Source: Epiperipatus broadwayi (taxonomy: Eukaryota; Onychophora; Udeonychophora; Euonychophora; Peripatidae). Taken from it: a stretch of 64,000 nucleotides of DNA. The notes under the pieces are model-generated. The model saw only the letters and a program-made list of their open reading frames with translations, was not told the DNA's origin and did no database searches. Numbering within the stretch: the stretch's first letter is position 1; each line of letters begins with the position of its first letter. The stretch is taken from contig JAQFVV010012574.1 of the NCBI GenBank assembly GCA_028023455.1, positions 2,134,959-2,198,958 on the forward strand. The letters are read 5' to 3'. The translations under genes were made by a program, and so were the position numbers. Below are positions 37,613 through 50,719 of this stretch, piece after piece.

Positions 37613-39498
37613 GAATAAATTATTATTAAATAAAATTGTTGTTACTTAAAATTGCTCTTAGTTATTCAATTCTATATTTTTTTATTGCATCACTCATCAT
37701 TCAGTGCACTTGTTCACGAGAATCTCATGCCTCCTGAGCTATGTCTGGCATAACTAGACCTAAGTAAATCAGGTTTTAGTGAGATGGAACTCTAGTGGCA
37801 CCGTTTGGAAAACCAAACATAGAAATGTCCAGATGCTTCCAGTCTTTATGGTGCTACATCCTCTGATGAGCAGGAAATATTGTTGTAGGGGGGTTAACAT
37901 CTGCATTGGAGAATGCCAATCGATAGCCCCTTCCTGCAATATGCTCATCAGGAAATTGTTACAACCGTGGTAATAAAGGGGCTGTATGGTGGTCTGGTTA
38001 CAATATGTATATTTGATTGTGAATATATTCAAACTTAGAAACTAACTGCTATACAATAACAGTATTTATAGCAAATTGGGTTGTCACTTCTCTTGAGAGG
38101 ATTTAAATGTTTAAATCTCTAGCTCACCTCAAGAACGAAGTTCATCTACAAAATATATATGGGAAGTGATGGTGGGGATTTGATTTGATGGCTTGATATA
38201 TTATGCAGGATGGATGCAGGAATGCTATGAAATTATTTAATTGATTACATATTTGCTGTTAGCATAGTGCTTAATCTTTACATATATATTCCATTGGCTG
38301 TTCTTACATGAATAGCAGTCGTTGGCAGAAGTCCTTATAATTTACAATGAAAAGCAACATGTATATTTGAGTGTAAATATATTCAAGCTGGGGAGGGAGG
38401 ATTAGTCTTTTAAATCCCTAGCTCAAAAATTGTATGTGAAATTATGAAGTGGATACAAAATCGAGGAAATCTTTCTGATATCTTTTTTATTGTTTTAATG
38501 AGATTAAGTGCAGTTTTAAAAGAACTGTGAAATGATTTGATTGATATAAATATTTTAAAAGATATGAAAATTAAAATTTAAAATCTACTACTTCTTTCCT
38601 TTTCCAAGAATACAATTTTATTTGAATAAAATCTAAATTGTGATTATTAGTAGTTAACTTTATATGGGATTTAATTGGATAATAAATTCAATAAACTCAA
38701 AAAGGCATGTGGGATATAGAACCATATCTGTCTTAACCTCTAGACTGTGATCTGAATTTGTGTCACAAGCTATTATGAATAGCTTTTGTATTATATTTCA
38801 TTTTGTATTTATGCATTATATTTTCCAATTTAAAAAATTATATATAGTTTACCTTTCTATTGTCAAAACTGTAAAATAAATGAATTGAAATATATGAAAA
38901 TATGCAGATATGACTTCATACTACTTGAATTAAAGTGTAGGGTAGATAGTCATGGGATCACCCTTTTTACCTTCCTGCAGTTATATTAATAATAATTTCT
39001 TTTTTTTTTTAAAGTAAAATATGACTTGAGATTCTCTGTCATGCAAATTTAATATGTAAAAATTAAAATTTATTTTTATTGAATATTAACTTTATTTTTT
39101 GAATATATATCTGAGTTTATAATATATTTTTAAAAAAATTTTTTTCCCTGTAAATGAGTTGAGTTGGACATTTGAAACTTTAATCAAAAGGATTTCTAAT
39201 AAATTATATTGTTTTTCTGTAATTCCATTTGTACTTGGAAAAATAAGAAAGTGTAATCATAAAAACTATTATTTTTGAAATATTTATAAAAAGAAATTTT
39301 ATTATGTTGTTCTTCATGTTATTTTAAAACAATATATATATAGATTGGAAGAAAGACAAGATTATTGTTGATTATATAAGGGTTAAGATAAACTAAGGGT
39401 TAAAGATAGATTGATTATCCACCTATTTTATTTAATATTTATTTAGAATAAATAATAAATGAATATTGATTAAAAAACAAGAAATTATTTTTTTAACT
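37613..39498. other. Intronic sequence, no gene
   Basis: 37720-38450 is somewhat less AT-rich and contains two related segments (ATGTATATTTGATTGTGAATA at 38005 and ATGTATATTTGAGTGTAAATA at 38360, each followed by TTAAATC(T/C)CTAGCTCA within about 120 bp). The remainder is AT-rich. Open frames at 37769-38032 (both strands) have no features. Confidence 0.5.
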
Positions 39499-39506
39499 AT
39501 TTAATA

Positions 39507-40467
39507 CAGGATTAGAGAACCTCTGGCTGCTGGGTCAACTCTGGCCATGAAAGCTTTCAAGGCGGCCTATGGGCATTTTTAAAAATGTATATAAAATAGC
39601 CTGGTATAAAACTTTATCTGATTACGATTTAATCTGTGATGCTGAGAAATTTTTGTTTTATAATGCTTTTGCAGATGAACATATACTAAGAAAAATAAAA
39701 CTAATTTAACTTCATTCTATTATTATTGTTTTGCCTTTTTTTTTATTAGGATGGTTGCACTGAGTAAGATAGAAAAATTGGCAAAAAATCAGATGGACCA
39801 ACACATATTTGTTTTTATATAGAAAGAAATAGTAAATCGATGTGTGATAAGTTTGAACAGTATTTAAGCTAGTAAAAAGCACAATATTAAAAGACATTAT
39901 TAATCAAAACATTCTGATTATAACAAAATTGTTGGGGAAGAAAGAAATAATAAAATCATAAACTTGAAAAGGAGCTTCATTAAGTGATAAATATGTTTCA
40001 CAAAAAATACAAACAAATCAGGAAATTCTGGGAAAGCAACTTACATTATTTTTTAAAAAAAGGTTGAAACTTTAATAACATTTTCTGAAGAGTAGTTTAT
40101 AAAAGACTGCATTCTACCTGCTATAGAATGAATCTGTCCAGAACATAAAAAAGAAATCCAAGAATATATCACAAATAATATTTACATGGTGAATTGGAAA
40201 AATTGTCATTAAATGTGTAGCAGTCATTAAAAATAATGATGTTATTTTATTTTTAATTCATAAAAAATTTTTAATCCTCCTTTTAAAAGGGAAAGTTGAA
40301 ATTAGCCTGCCTGTTAAAAAATTTGCCCATTTCTAATGATTAGCGGTAAATTAATTAAATTTTTGATCAAATATAGCAGAATCTTTAAGTCAATAATTTT
40401 GTATGGCCCTCTAATGATATTATAAATTTCAAAATATCCCTTGGCAAAAAAAGGTTCCCCATTCGTG
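39507..40467 (+). mobile_element. hAT element with perfect 8 bp target duplication
   Basis: ATTTAATA stands immediately before (39499-39506) and after (40468-40475) the element. The ends are CAGGATTAGAGAACCTC and the inverse of GGTTCCCCATTCGTG. They match as imperfect hAT-type terminal repeats with conserved CA-G--A-(G/A)GGAACC character. An 8 bp duplication is diagnostic of hAT transposition. The interior retains traces of a BED/hAT transposase, and at 961 bp the element is far shorter than an autonomous copy. Confidence 0.9.
39730..40200 (+). pseudogene. hAT transposase N-terminal remnant (BED/GTF2IRD2-like)
   Basis: Plus-strand reading across several stops gives 'ASKKHNIKRHY' then 'SKHSDYNKIVGEER' (a BED zinc-finger H-x-H tail), 'KIINLKRSFIK', and near 40085-40160 'FSEE', 'FIKDCILPAIE', 'ICPEHKKEIQEY'. 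This order matches the start of GTF2IRD2/ZBED/FAM200-type hAT transposases (RHYETKH, LK-x-L-QQ, F-x-ES-x-(F/Y)-x-K-C, CP-x-(K/R)). The catalytic domain is absent, so it is inactive. Confidence 0.7.
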
Positions 40468-40475
40468 ATTTAATA

Positions 40476-41037
40476 TTATAAAATATGTTAAAAATTGAAA
40501 GAATTTTTCATAATTATTTTTTACTGATTTTTTTAAAAGAGAATTTTTTTGAAAAATTATTTATGAAAATTATAAGATTTTTTTTTTTTTTACAAAATTG
40601 TATAAGATCTGGTTACCAAAGTAGCAATTTGAGCACAGCAATTCCATCGATTGAATTTTGAGGATAACCTTAGTTGGGAATCAATTCAAATACGTTTAAT
40701 TTCTGAGTTTGCTTCTCTTCCTACTGCACTAAACCATATAGTGCAGATTAATAATTGTTAATTATGGACTATAAAAAATGTATTGGAAGGACTATGAAAA
40801 ACTTAAAAGAAAGAAGTAGAAAAAATGTAATTGTGTGACCTTGAAAGAGGAGAAACATTATAAGGGCTTAAAGAGGAAGGCGAGAGGTTTTGAGAAAAAT
40901 AGTTAGAATAAAAATTTTCCCCTTTGGCATATAATTAATGGTGAAGAAGCTAATTCTTGTTTTTTTTATTTAAGTATATTTTTATTCATGAATATCTATT
41001 TGTAAGGAATTTTAAAGAATTTAAAATTTTTTTAACA
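40476..41037. other. Intronic sequence up to the splice acceptor
   Basis: AT-rich. It ends with a T-rich tract and TTTAACAG at 41031-41038, a good 3' splice site. Confidence 0.6.
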
Positions 41038-41038
41038 G

Positions 41039-41213
41039 AACTGGTCTCTGGAACAGAGCAAGATCTAGGTATTGCAAATAAAGAAGAGGAAACAGATGTT
41101 ATAATGGGTCACTCTAGGAATTCCAGTTATGCCAGTCAGCATTCGAAGGTATCTGGCTATGGTAGCTTACCTACACATTCACGTCAATCCAGTGCAGAGT
41201 CAGGACATGTAAG
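41039..41213 (+). CDS. Second internal exon of the Ser-rich protein gene
   Basis: 175 nt exon. Its first two bases (AA) complete the codon begun by the G left at 34762, giving Glu, so the two exons join in frame. The product reads 'LVSGTEQDLGIANKEEETD', then 'NSSYASQHSKVSGYGSLP', then 'HSRQSSAESGH'. An acidic stretch is followed by Ser-rich sequence with basic residues placed for phosphorylation (RNSS, RQSS). The NSS-x-AS ... SGYGSLP block parallels NSSVAS ... SGFGSLP in the previous exon. Two donors compete: AAG|GTAAAA (exon end 41213) and CAT|GTAAGG (exon end 41208). The second has the stronger intronic consensus but would change the phase. The next exon is not in the window. Protein identity unknown. 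Confidence 0.75.
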
Positions 41214-42055
41214 GTAAAATAGTTTCTGTTTATTATAGTTTTTTTATTTATTATAAACACATTATATTCATAATTTAAAATGAGCATATAGGTTTTGTTT
41301 TAATATAAATTTGACATTTATGTATATATATATGTTCACTACTCAACAGGTGGGATTATCTAAGTAATAAAATATTATATATATTCAAAAAGTACTCTTA
41401 ATATATAAATATAAAGGATCCAAAATATAGTAGCTAGTATATCTACTTACCATACCATCATTTGGGTTCAAATCTTGTTAGAACTTGAAAATTTTTTACA
41501 TAGTAATTCTACAGTCAATCTGAAATTGATGGCTACCGTCAGTAAATCAATATTTACATATTCTTTGCAAGAGGGTTAAAACTATCTAACAATTGACTAG
41601 CTTTGTGTGTTTTTTTCATCTTCATTATGTTTCTGTTGTGGAATTTTGGAAAAGTATTTATTGTGGAATATAATATTTGTCTGTTCACTGTTTAATGAAT
41701 TAAAATACAACCATTGGATTTTGATTAAAGTTGTGGCTATTATATTAAATTGATCCAATTAAATATATTTCTATATTCATTTTCGTTTAGTTGTATATAC
41801 TTAGCAGATCCTTTGTGTGTGATTCTAAACAGTGTTTATTTTTAAAAACTAAAATAAATTTATTTAACTGATTTATTTTTTGTCTGATATTTATATATAA
41901 AAAAAAGTCATAAATTTTAACTGCATCATCTTTTTTTGTTGTTTGTTAACTGTATTTATACAAATATATAGCAAAAGTATAATAAAGATGACATTTTATA
42001 TTACAAAGAAATCAAGTCATATGTCACATGACCTTATATAACAAGCTTGTATTAC
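41214..42055. other. Intronic sequence, no gene
   Basis: AT-rich. Near 41440-41475 the text ATTTGGGTTCAAATCTTG resembles a lone tRNA B box, probably a SINE relic. Confidence 0.5.
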
Positions 42056-42276
42056 AAATGTTATATAAAGAGCTCGCAAATAAGCTGTTAACAAGCTTTG
42101 CAGAATATCCCCAATCCCAGACCAGTTTTTGCTACTGGCTTCTTCAGTGAGGTGCTAGGAAAGGCTTGAATATCCTAGTATCTCACCGAAGAAACCAGTA
42201 GCAGAAACTGGTCTGGGGTTAGGAATATTCTGCAAAGCTTGTTAAGAGCTTATTCGCAAGCTCTTTATATAACATT
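42056..42276. repeat. Palindrome of about 220 bp (foldback)
   Basis: The left arm AAATGTTATATAAAGAGCTC...CAGACCAGTTTTTGCTACTG...CAGTGAGGTGCTAGG is mirrored on the right from 42167. The centre is near 42166 with almost no spacer. It shares its core module (CAGACCAGTTT, then TTCAGTGAGGT) with the 58 kb foldback, 57.6 kb and 62.2 kb. Confidence 0.85.
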
Positions 42277-43125
<849 letters not shown>

Positions 43126-43127
43126 AT

Positions 43128-43868
43128 TCAAAGATCAGCCTTTCAAGCTAATTGTGCATGCGTCTTTTGCGAGTGTTAAATAATAAATGAATACTTCCCT
43201 CTACAACCCAAGATATAGTATTTACGCAGGAATAAAAGGAATCCTCTTATTCCTACGACTCAAATTCTTTTATATGAGCAAATCTGAAGTCCTGTTGAGG
43301 AGAGCATGAGAGTAGAATTCTCACTTTAAATTTGAGTCATAGGAATAAGAGGATTCCTTTTATTCCTGCATAAATACTATATCTTGTGTTGTAGAGGGAA
43401 GTATTCATTTATTATTTAACACTCGCAAAAGACACATGCACAATTAGCTTGAAAGGCTGATCATTGAATGTAATACAATTGAACACATAGCGTCATATAA
43501 AAATAAATCCTTATTTACTTATAATTAAGTTTCAATTAGAGTGACATTTAGTAAATTCTAGACAATTTCACCGTCATTCATCCAAATATCGTAGATAGTA
43601 ATTTAAAGTGGGAATTCTACTCTCACGCTCTCCTCAACAGTACTTCAGATTTGCTCATATAAAAGAATTTGAGTCGTAGGAATAAGAGGATTCCTTTTAT
43701 TCCTGCATAAATACTATATCTTGTGTTGTAGAGGGAAGTATTCATTTATTATTTAACACTCGCAAAAGACGCATGCACAATTAGCTTGAAAGGCTGATCT
43801 TTGAATGTAATACAGTTGTACACATAGCGTCATATAAAAATAAATGCTTATTTACTTATTATTATTAT
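43128..43868. mobile_element. Foldback pair plus a third partial copy of one element
   Basis: 43128-43335 (minus) and 43598-43808 (plus) are near-identical inverted arms of about 208 bp. Landmarks are GGAATAAGAGGATTCC, TAGAGGGAAGTATTCATTTA and CACAATTAGCTTGAAAGGCT. A third partial copy (43328-43515) sits between them in the plus orientation. Both outer copies end GGCTGATCTTTGAATG and run into a trinucleotide tract: one directly into CAGCAG/AACAAC/AATAAT on its own strand, the other through ACATAGCGTCATATAAAAATAA into ATTATT and then ACT. This suggests a short element with a microsatellite tail. No open frame. Confidence 0.85.
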
Positions 43869-44817
<949 letters not shown>

Positions 44818-45020
44818 GTTTTAAAAATTATTTTATTAGCATGAATTTTGTTACAATTATGTTACAATTACTATTGGCAGTACATGTGTAGACTTGAAAA
44901 AGGTTGAAGTTCTATTTAGAGTTCTATAGGGAATAATGTTCAGTAATAGACACTAAAGTCCTGATGTGGCAGGAATTTGTACAGTTCTGAGGCTGACTGG
45001 TGAAAACATGAGTTCATTTT

Positions 45021-45092
45021 TCTTGAGTTATTAATTATTTCTGTCCTTGTGATTTCTTCTTGAGTTATTAATTATTTCTGTCCTTGTGATTT
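45021..45092. repeat. 37 bp tandem duplication at the end of LINE ORF2
   Basis: TCTTGAGTTATTAATTATTT and the following 15 bases occur at 45021-45055 and again, identically, at 45058-45092. On the LINE strand the unit encodes the last residues (HKDRNN) and the stop, so the second copy lies in the 3' UTR. Confidence 0.9.
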
Positions 45093-48000
45093 TTAGAAGT
45101 ATCTGGGAATTTAATTAGGCTCCAGGTGGATGTAACTATATCTATGGGAGCTATTAGATTATCTCTATTTTTAATCTTGGTTAATTTGTCTATAAATAAT
45201 GATTGGTATTTGCGTGAGGTGGGATTGAAAACAAAATGACACCTGAGGAACCAAAGTGTGAACAGGAGAAAAATTGTTATTCTAATTGTGGTAAAAAAAC
45301 CTTGGGGAATGTTTTCAATTAATGTTTGAAGGGTGGTTTTTGAATTGCGAGTGATTGTGGAGATTAAGTCTCTATAAGTTTGCAAGGTGGGACAGGTGTG
45401 AATGAAATGATTCATGGTTTCATCCTCTCTATGACATAGAGAACACGTTGGGTCAATGTTGGCAAATTTCATTTTGGTTGCCAGGAATGAATTGGTTGGT
45501 AGGGCACTTAGGTTGATTTTAATAATGAAGTCCAGATATTTTGGCTCAAGGTACCAAAACTTAAATTTTGATATAAGTGATTTGTTTGTGACATTGAGTA
45601 TACTGCTTGTATTTATGAGAGAGTCTACATTGTTGAGAGAATAATGTGCTTCCCAGTAATTAATTTTTGTAAATGGTTTAACCTGTAATTTGTTGAACTT
45701 AGTATTAATTTTGGCAAGTTGATTTATGAATTTATTTTTTATTGGTGGAGGGGTATCAGTGGGTAGAATTTTAATGAAAGATTGGAAAATAGGAAAATTA
45801 GTAGATAGTTTTACTAGAGTGTTATGGGCTTTTTGATAGTAGAAGGTTGTTATTGAGTGCAATGATAGGCCATTGTATTTGGTATGATTTTGTAGGCTAT
45901 TGATACTAATGGAGGTAGCTTTCTTATTCCAGATTAGCTTCATAGATAAAGAGTTGATTTTTTTTTTTAAAACTGTTGGTGAATTTTATGACTGGCGCGT
46001 AATAATTAATTTTTGGGACTATTAACATGTTGATTAGAGAAATTTTGCTATGAATTGACAGATAAGCTTTGGATAGTGAATTAATTATTTTTTCTATAGC
46101 TGGCAGTAACTGATTCTGTATTGTGCTTCTTGTGGCATTAAGTGAGAGATGAAATGGAATTCCAAGAAAGTTATGTGGTGTGGTTTTGGTTAGAGATGCA
46201 ATTGGCTGACCAGTGAAAATGTTCCATATTGCTGTTTTTTCTCTGTTAAATTTGAGTGCATGTGTTAATGTGTAGTTCTCAAGAATAGATTGTATTTTAG
46301 GAAGTGACTTTTTAGAAGGCAGGAACACCACTATATCATCCATGTAGGAAAGATGGTTTATTTGTTGTTTCAGGTCTCTTATATATATTCCAGGTATCTT
46401 TGCCTCTATTTCAGCAAGTAATGGATTGATATAGGTGATAAAAAGCAGGGAACTCAGAGGGGATCCCTGTGGGATGGATGTGTGGGGTAGGAAGCTTGGA
46501 GACATCTTGCCATTGAGCGTAATGTGAATATCTCTATTGTGAAGTAGGTTTGCTAGTATGTACATCAGAGGTATAGGAATGTTGTAGCTACTGATTTCTT
46601 CCAGCAGTTTCAGAATTGGAATTGAATCAAATGCTGCTTCAATGTCAAGCTGAATCACCACTGGCCCAGTTTTTTTGGTTAGTCTGACTTCATCTATTAT
46701 TGTCTTAAACAGGACAAGTGCTTCCGGTATGGAGCTGCCTTTTTTAGCAAACTGGTATGTAGAAATTTTTGGTAGAATTAAAGGGTGAATTTTGTCTTTG
46801 ACTATGGATTCAATAATTTTTATAATAAGAAGGGACATGGATATTGGTCTGAGGTTGGTTAGTGGAGAAGGGTGAATGGGCTTTTTGAGGAAGGGGACTA
46901 GCGATACCGGGTAGAGCTGCTCAATTGAGTGGATCTGGTTAGAGAGATAGGTAATCATATTTAATATTATTGGTGTTGTGAAGTAGTTCAGATGATGAAA
47001 TATAAATTTGAGGATGGCATGTACTCCGGGGTGAGAGTTATTTGGATATGCTTGGATTTTTGTAGCTATGTCTTTTCTGGATATGTTATGATGATCTGTT
47101 GTGATGCCAAAGTGGAATGGAAACAAGCAAGGTGGTGATGTTTTCTGAAATCGGTCTTTGAAATGGTTATAAATTTGTAATGTCATATTTTCCCCTGTTA
47201 AGGTTTTTGAGTTTGAAAGTATAGAGGATGGAGTGAGCTTTTTTGAACTGTAGCCAAGGGCCCAGCGAATGTAACCTTTTGACTAATTATGTGTGTTTTT
47301 TAGAAAGAGTTTGGCTTTTTTTATTGAAATATATTCTGCCAATGTGATCTGCGTCTGTTTATATTCCTGTTTTAGCAATAAAATTGAGCTAATTGAGGTT
47401 GAGTTGCTGGGTGTGCTTTTAAGTTTTAAATGTAGAGTGTCTAATTTTTTCATTAGATAGGTTGGAGATGGATTTCTATTGGTGTAATGTTTAATTGTGG
47501 AAGAGATGACATTTATAAATGTGAACCATGCCTCTGTTGGGTTGAGTGACAAAATATTAATTTTATTGAAATATATATATATTTCAGAGATTATTGCCTC
47601 TGGAGCACTGGATTTAAGTAACAATCTAGTAGTGTTGTTAAATGAGAGACCTGACTGGAGATGTAGATCTATTTGTAGTTGTATATTGAGTGCCATGTGA
47701 TCAGAAAAGGAAACTGGACATAATGAAGGTTTTATTATGTAATGTAGATCAGGGGAGTAGAAAAGGAGATCAATCAATGTGGAATGTTTTTGAGTGTAGA
47801 ATGATATGTCATTGGATGAGAAGAAGCCATCTGCGCTCATGAGTTTTTTATTTATGAGATATAAATATTTGCGAGTGAAATCGGAGTATGACATGTTAAA
47901 GTCACCAGTTAATATTGTGGGATGTGGGTTTGTTGCCAAAATAAGGTTTATATTGTTGATGAGCTGGTGAATAAGTAGTGGTTGGTTATATAAGTACAAG

Positions 48001-48333
48001 GTGATTATGTTTATTACATAGGCTGAGTTTTGAAAGGTTATTATGCTCATGTGTGGGTTTAGGAAAAGTAGTTTAAATGATTGAAGAGGAGAGTTTCTAT
48101 GAATAAGAAATCCAACTCCAGCAGCAGATAAGTTTGATAAGGAAAAGTTGCAGTAACCAAATCTATTTAGGTATTTGTCAGGTTTGTAGTTTGTAGGTTG
48201 AATTGATCGAATATTTGGTCTCCGTAAAAAGCAGTAAGTGAGGATTGAATTGATTAATCCAATTTGCTATGGCGAATAATCTATGTGGTGAGTTGATTCC
48301 TCTGACATTGACTGTAGTGATTGATAACACCAT
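45068..48333 (-). pseudogene. LINE ORF2: AP endonuclease, reverse transcriptase, CCHC end
   Basis: About 1,090 codons. It starts at ATG 48333 ('MVLSITTVNVRGINS', the usual EN start; 'LLLFTETK' holds the catalytic Glu). It shifts frame near 48180-48195, where the original frame hits TGA at 48178-48180. It continues with 'AAGVGFLIHR', 'LTGDFNMSYSDF' (GDFN) and 'FSDHMALNI' (SDH). An in-frame amber codon stands at 47283-47285, after which the same frame continues through RT: 'VIQLDIEAAFDSI' (first catalytic Asp), 'IPQGSPLSSLLF' and 'LSYMDDIVVF' (YMDD). A second shift in a run of 11 A (45958-45968) leads to 'MKLIWNKK' and the terminal zinc motif 'CSLCHREDETMNHFIHTC' (CX2C...HX4C). Domain order and all catalytic motifs are preserved. 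Copy damaged but recent. Confidence 0.92.
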
Positions 48334-48377
48334 TGTAATGTTTAGTGTGTGGGCAGCTGATTATGAATATGTTGATT

Positions 48378-50528
48378 CTATAGAAGATCCTTAGATATGG
48401 GAATCAATGGGTTGGAGCTGATGTCAGCAGGTGTATTCAGATTGCAATCATCTGTGGAAGGTGGTTTATTTTTAACCTTTTTAGTGACTCTGTGATGACC
48501 ATCCACACCCTCAAGAAATTTCATTTGTTCTGGAGAACCAGAAGAATCAACTGATAAACACTGCCTAGTCCAGTAGCCAGTTTCAGTGCCTTTGTTGTCT
48601 GGGATAGGTGATGAGGTGGGTCTTAGCTTTTTTCTGAGTGGAATTAAGCTTTCTTTTTTATCTATGTGGTTAGTAGTGGTTGATTGGGTGTTATGCACTA
48701 TGATTTTGCCTTCAGTTGAGTTATCAGTGGTGGTTTTTTTTTTCTTTTTTTTGTCATTGTTTTTCTTCTTTCTCTTTGCAATTTTAAAAAGGGAAGAATC
48801 TGTTGTGCTATCTTCAGAGTGGTAAGATGAAGAGTCTTCATCCATGCAATCCTCATCTTGATCAGAGTAGTTGGAATTGATTGCTGCTGAGTTATTAATT
48901 GTGACAATATTATTATCAGTAGGTGTGCGAGTGGGATGTTCAATTGGTTGCTTAGTAGCTAAGTTGATATTTGGTTTTGAAGTACTTTGAATTATTTTAT
49001 TATTGGTTACTTGAGGTGTGGCAGTTACCTGGTTTGATTGTGGAAATGTTGAGCATTGATGATGTTTAGTGAGTTTAAGGCTGCATTTAGGGCAAAGCTT
49101 ATTAGGGCAATTTTTAATCAAGTGAGATCTTTGCTTACATGAGAAACATTGTGGTGGTGTTCCTTTAAATGTGATGATGAGTTGTGCACTTTCACTTTCA
49201 TGTAGAGTTGGGATATCTGTTGGATTGACATTTTTATATAGACTAATGTTGAAAGTGGCAATGTTAGTATAAACCGGTGCGGCTGCTTTTTTTTTTCCAT
49301 AAAATAGTTAAAATTGGAGATTTTTCCGTATTTATTTAATATTAAATGTAAATCCATTTCTGTAAAATCTGGGAAGCTATTTTTAATTTGTCCAAATGCC
49401 ACTAGGGGGCGATTAATATCAATGAAGCAAATTATTCGGTTACCGAGGAATTTAATATTATTCTCAAAAATTTCTTTTTGCTTTTTGTTATGAAATTCTA
49501 AGCACAAATACCTATTATTAGGAAAGAATAATACTTTATAAATATATGACCATAATTTTTTTTCGGTCAATAATTGATAGAACTCTTCTGTGGGAAATCT
49601 ACTTAAATCACATTTTGTATTGGTGACAGTGATAATTACGGTTTTGTCGTTCTTATATTTTTTAAGAGATTGGATTAAACTGGTAGGTACGGTTGTGTTA
49701 AACTTGGTACAATATTCTTGATATTTTTCCAGCATGATATGGTGAGGTTCACATATATCATCATCTTGTATTTGCTCTTCAAGATCGTTTTCTAGACCGA
49801 ACAGTTCTGTGATATTTTTTGATTCTGCTTGCGCACTCTCGCACAATTTTTCTTCCGATCGGAACTGCATTCGCGTAAGTGAATTCATTATTTATTTGCG
49901 TATTGTTGTTGGTAGTTAAATTGAGTGATTTTCCACGTAAATTACTATCATTTGGGTGTACGTTATTAGACGAAGGTTTTTTAGCTTTTGGTAAATGAGG
50001 AAAATGATCCGTGTTTTTGTTAAGCCCGTGAATTTCGGTCTCCATGTCTGACTGATAGCTTAATGAGGTATTAGTATTTTTTATTGCTCCCGCGTAGGTG
50101 AAGTTTTTATTAGTTTGTTTATTGCTTGTATGTGGAGTTAATCCGTTATCCAACGAGCTACTATTAATTATGTTAGTTGTATTTGAGTCATGTTTGCTAC
50201 TGCTGTGAAGTATAGAAGGGTGATTACTATTGGTCAAAGGTCCTTGTATGTTCAGATTTGGCTCAGTGTATTCAGTAACTATGCTGGTAGACTTGACTGA
50301 ATTTATTGAAGTAATATGACTAGAATATATTTCTTGGTTAGCGTCATTCTGCAAACCAGAATCACTATCTAATTGTAAGATGATATTATTAACTGAATTA
50401 GTAGGTTCACTGATTGCAGTGGATGTATGAGCATTAACGTTCGTCGATGCCTTATATACCGTAGGTGTTTGTGCAATAACGTTCGTCAACGCCATGTTTG
50501 CAGAAATAGACGGAGCGTTTTGCTCCAT
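48378..50528 (-). pseudogene. LINE ORF1: RNA-binding protein with zinc knuckle
   Basis: About 715 codons from ATG 50528. Residues 1-210 are Ser/Thr/Asn-rich and disordered, with two similar segments, 'NFTYAGAI' and 'NEFTYANAV'. A frame change near 49850-49880 leads into a middle part resembling an RRM-like nucleic-acid binder ('VIITVTNTKCDLSRF' and 'LHLILNKYGKISNFNYF'). A second frame change falls in a run of 10 A (49287-49296). After it comes a canonical CX2CX4HX4C zinc knuckle ('CFSCKQRSHLIKNC', about 49150-49107), immediately followed by a second Cys/His cluster ('CPKC...HHQC'). The C-terminus has an acidic patch (DQDEDCMDEDSS), a Lys run and a polar tail. The role is presumably RNA binding and particle assembly. 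Confidence 0.85.
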
Positions 50529-50701
50529 TAAAGAAAAGACAAATAATTAAGGAATTAATAAAGGTTTTTCACTTACCAAACTACCAAGAATTTATGGAGT
50601 AGGTTTAAAGCAATAACTATGATTGAATATAATCCTATCACTGTTGCTTATTATAACAAAAATCTATGGACTTTGAGAGAGGTTTTGTGCAGAACTAAAG
50701 C

Positions 50702-50719
50702 ATGGCCGCCATCTTGGCT
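50702..50719 (-). promoter_or_regulatory. YY1-like motif at the LINE 5' end
   Basis: On the LINE strand the first bases read AGCCAAGATGGCGGCCAT, preceded by TATATAG. CAAGATGGC is the YY1-type core. The same core lies at the extreme 5' end of mammalian L1, where YY1 positions transcription initiation. A matching role here is inferred. Confidence 0.5.

Larger units (their letters stand above)
34763..41038 (+). other. Intron between the two recognised exons
   Basis: 6276 bp with GT at 34763 and AG at 41037-41038. It is filled with transposons: a mariner remnant 32 bp inside the donor, tandem repeats at 37.0-37.6 kb and a hAT element at 39.5-40.5 kb. Phase agreement between the two exons is the main support. 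Additional small exons inside it cannot be excluded. Confidence 0.7.

Noticed and set aside
34602-41213. Identification of the Ser-rich exons as PERIOD
   Set aside because: Only an SGYG-like short motif is similar. No PAS or other PERIOD domain lies in the window.
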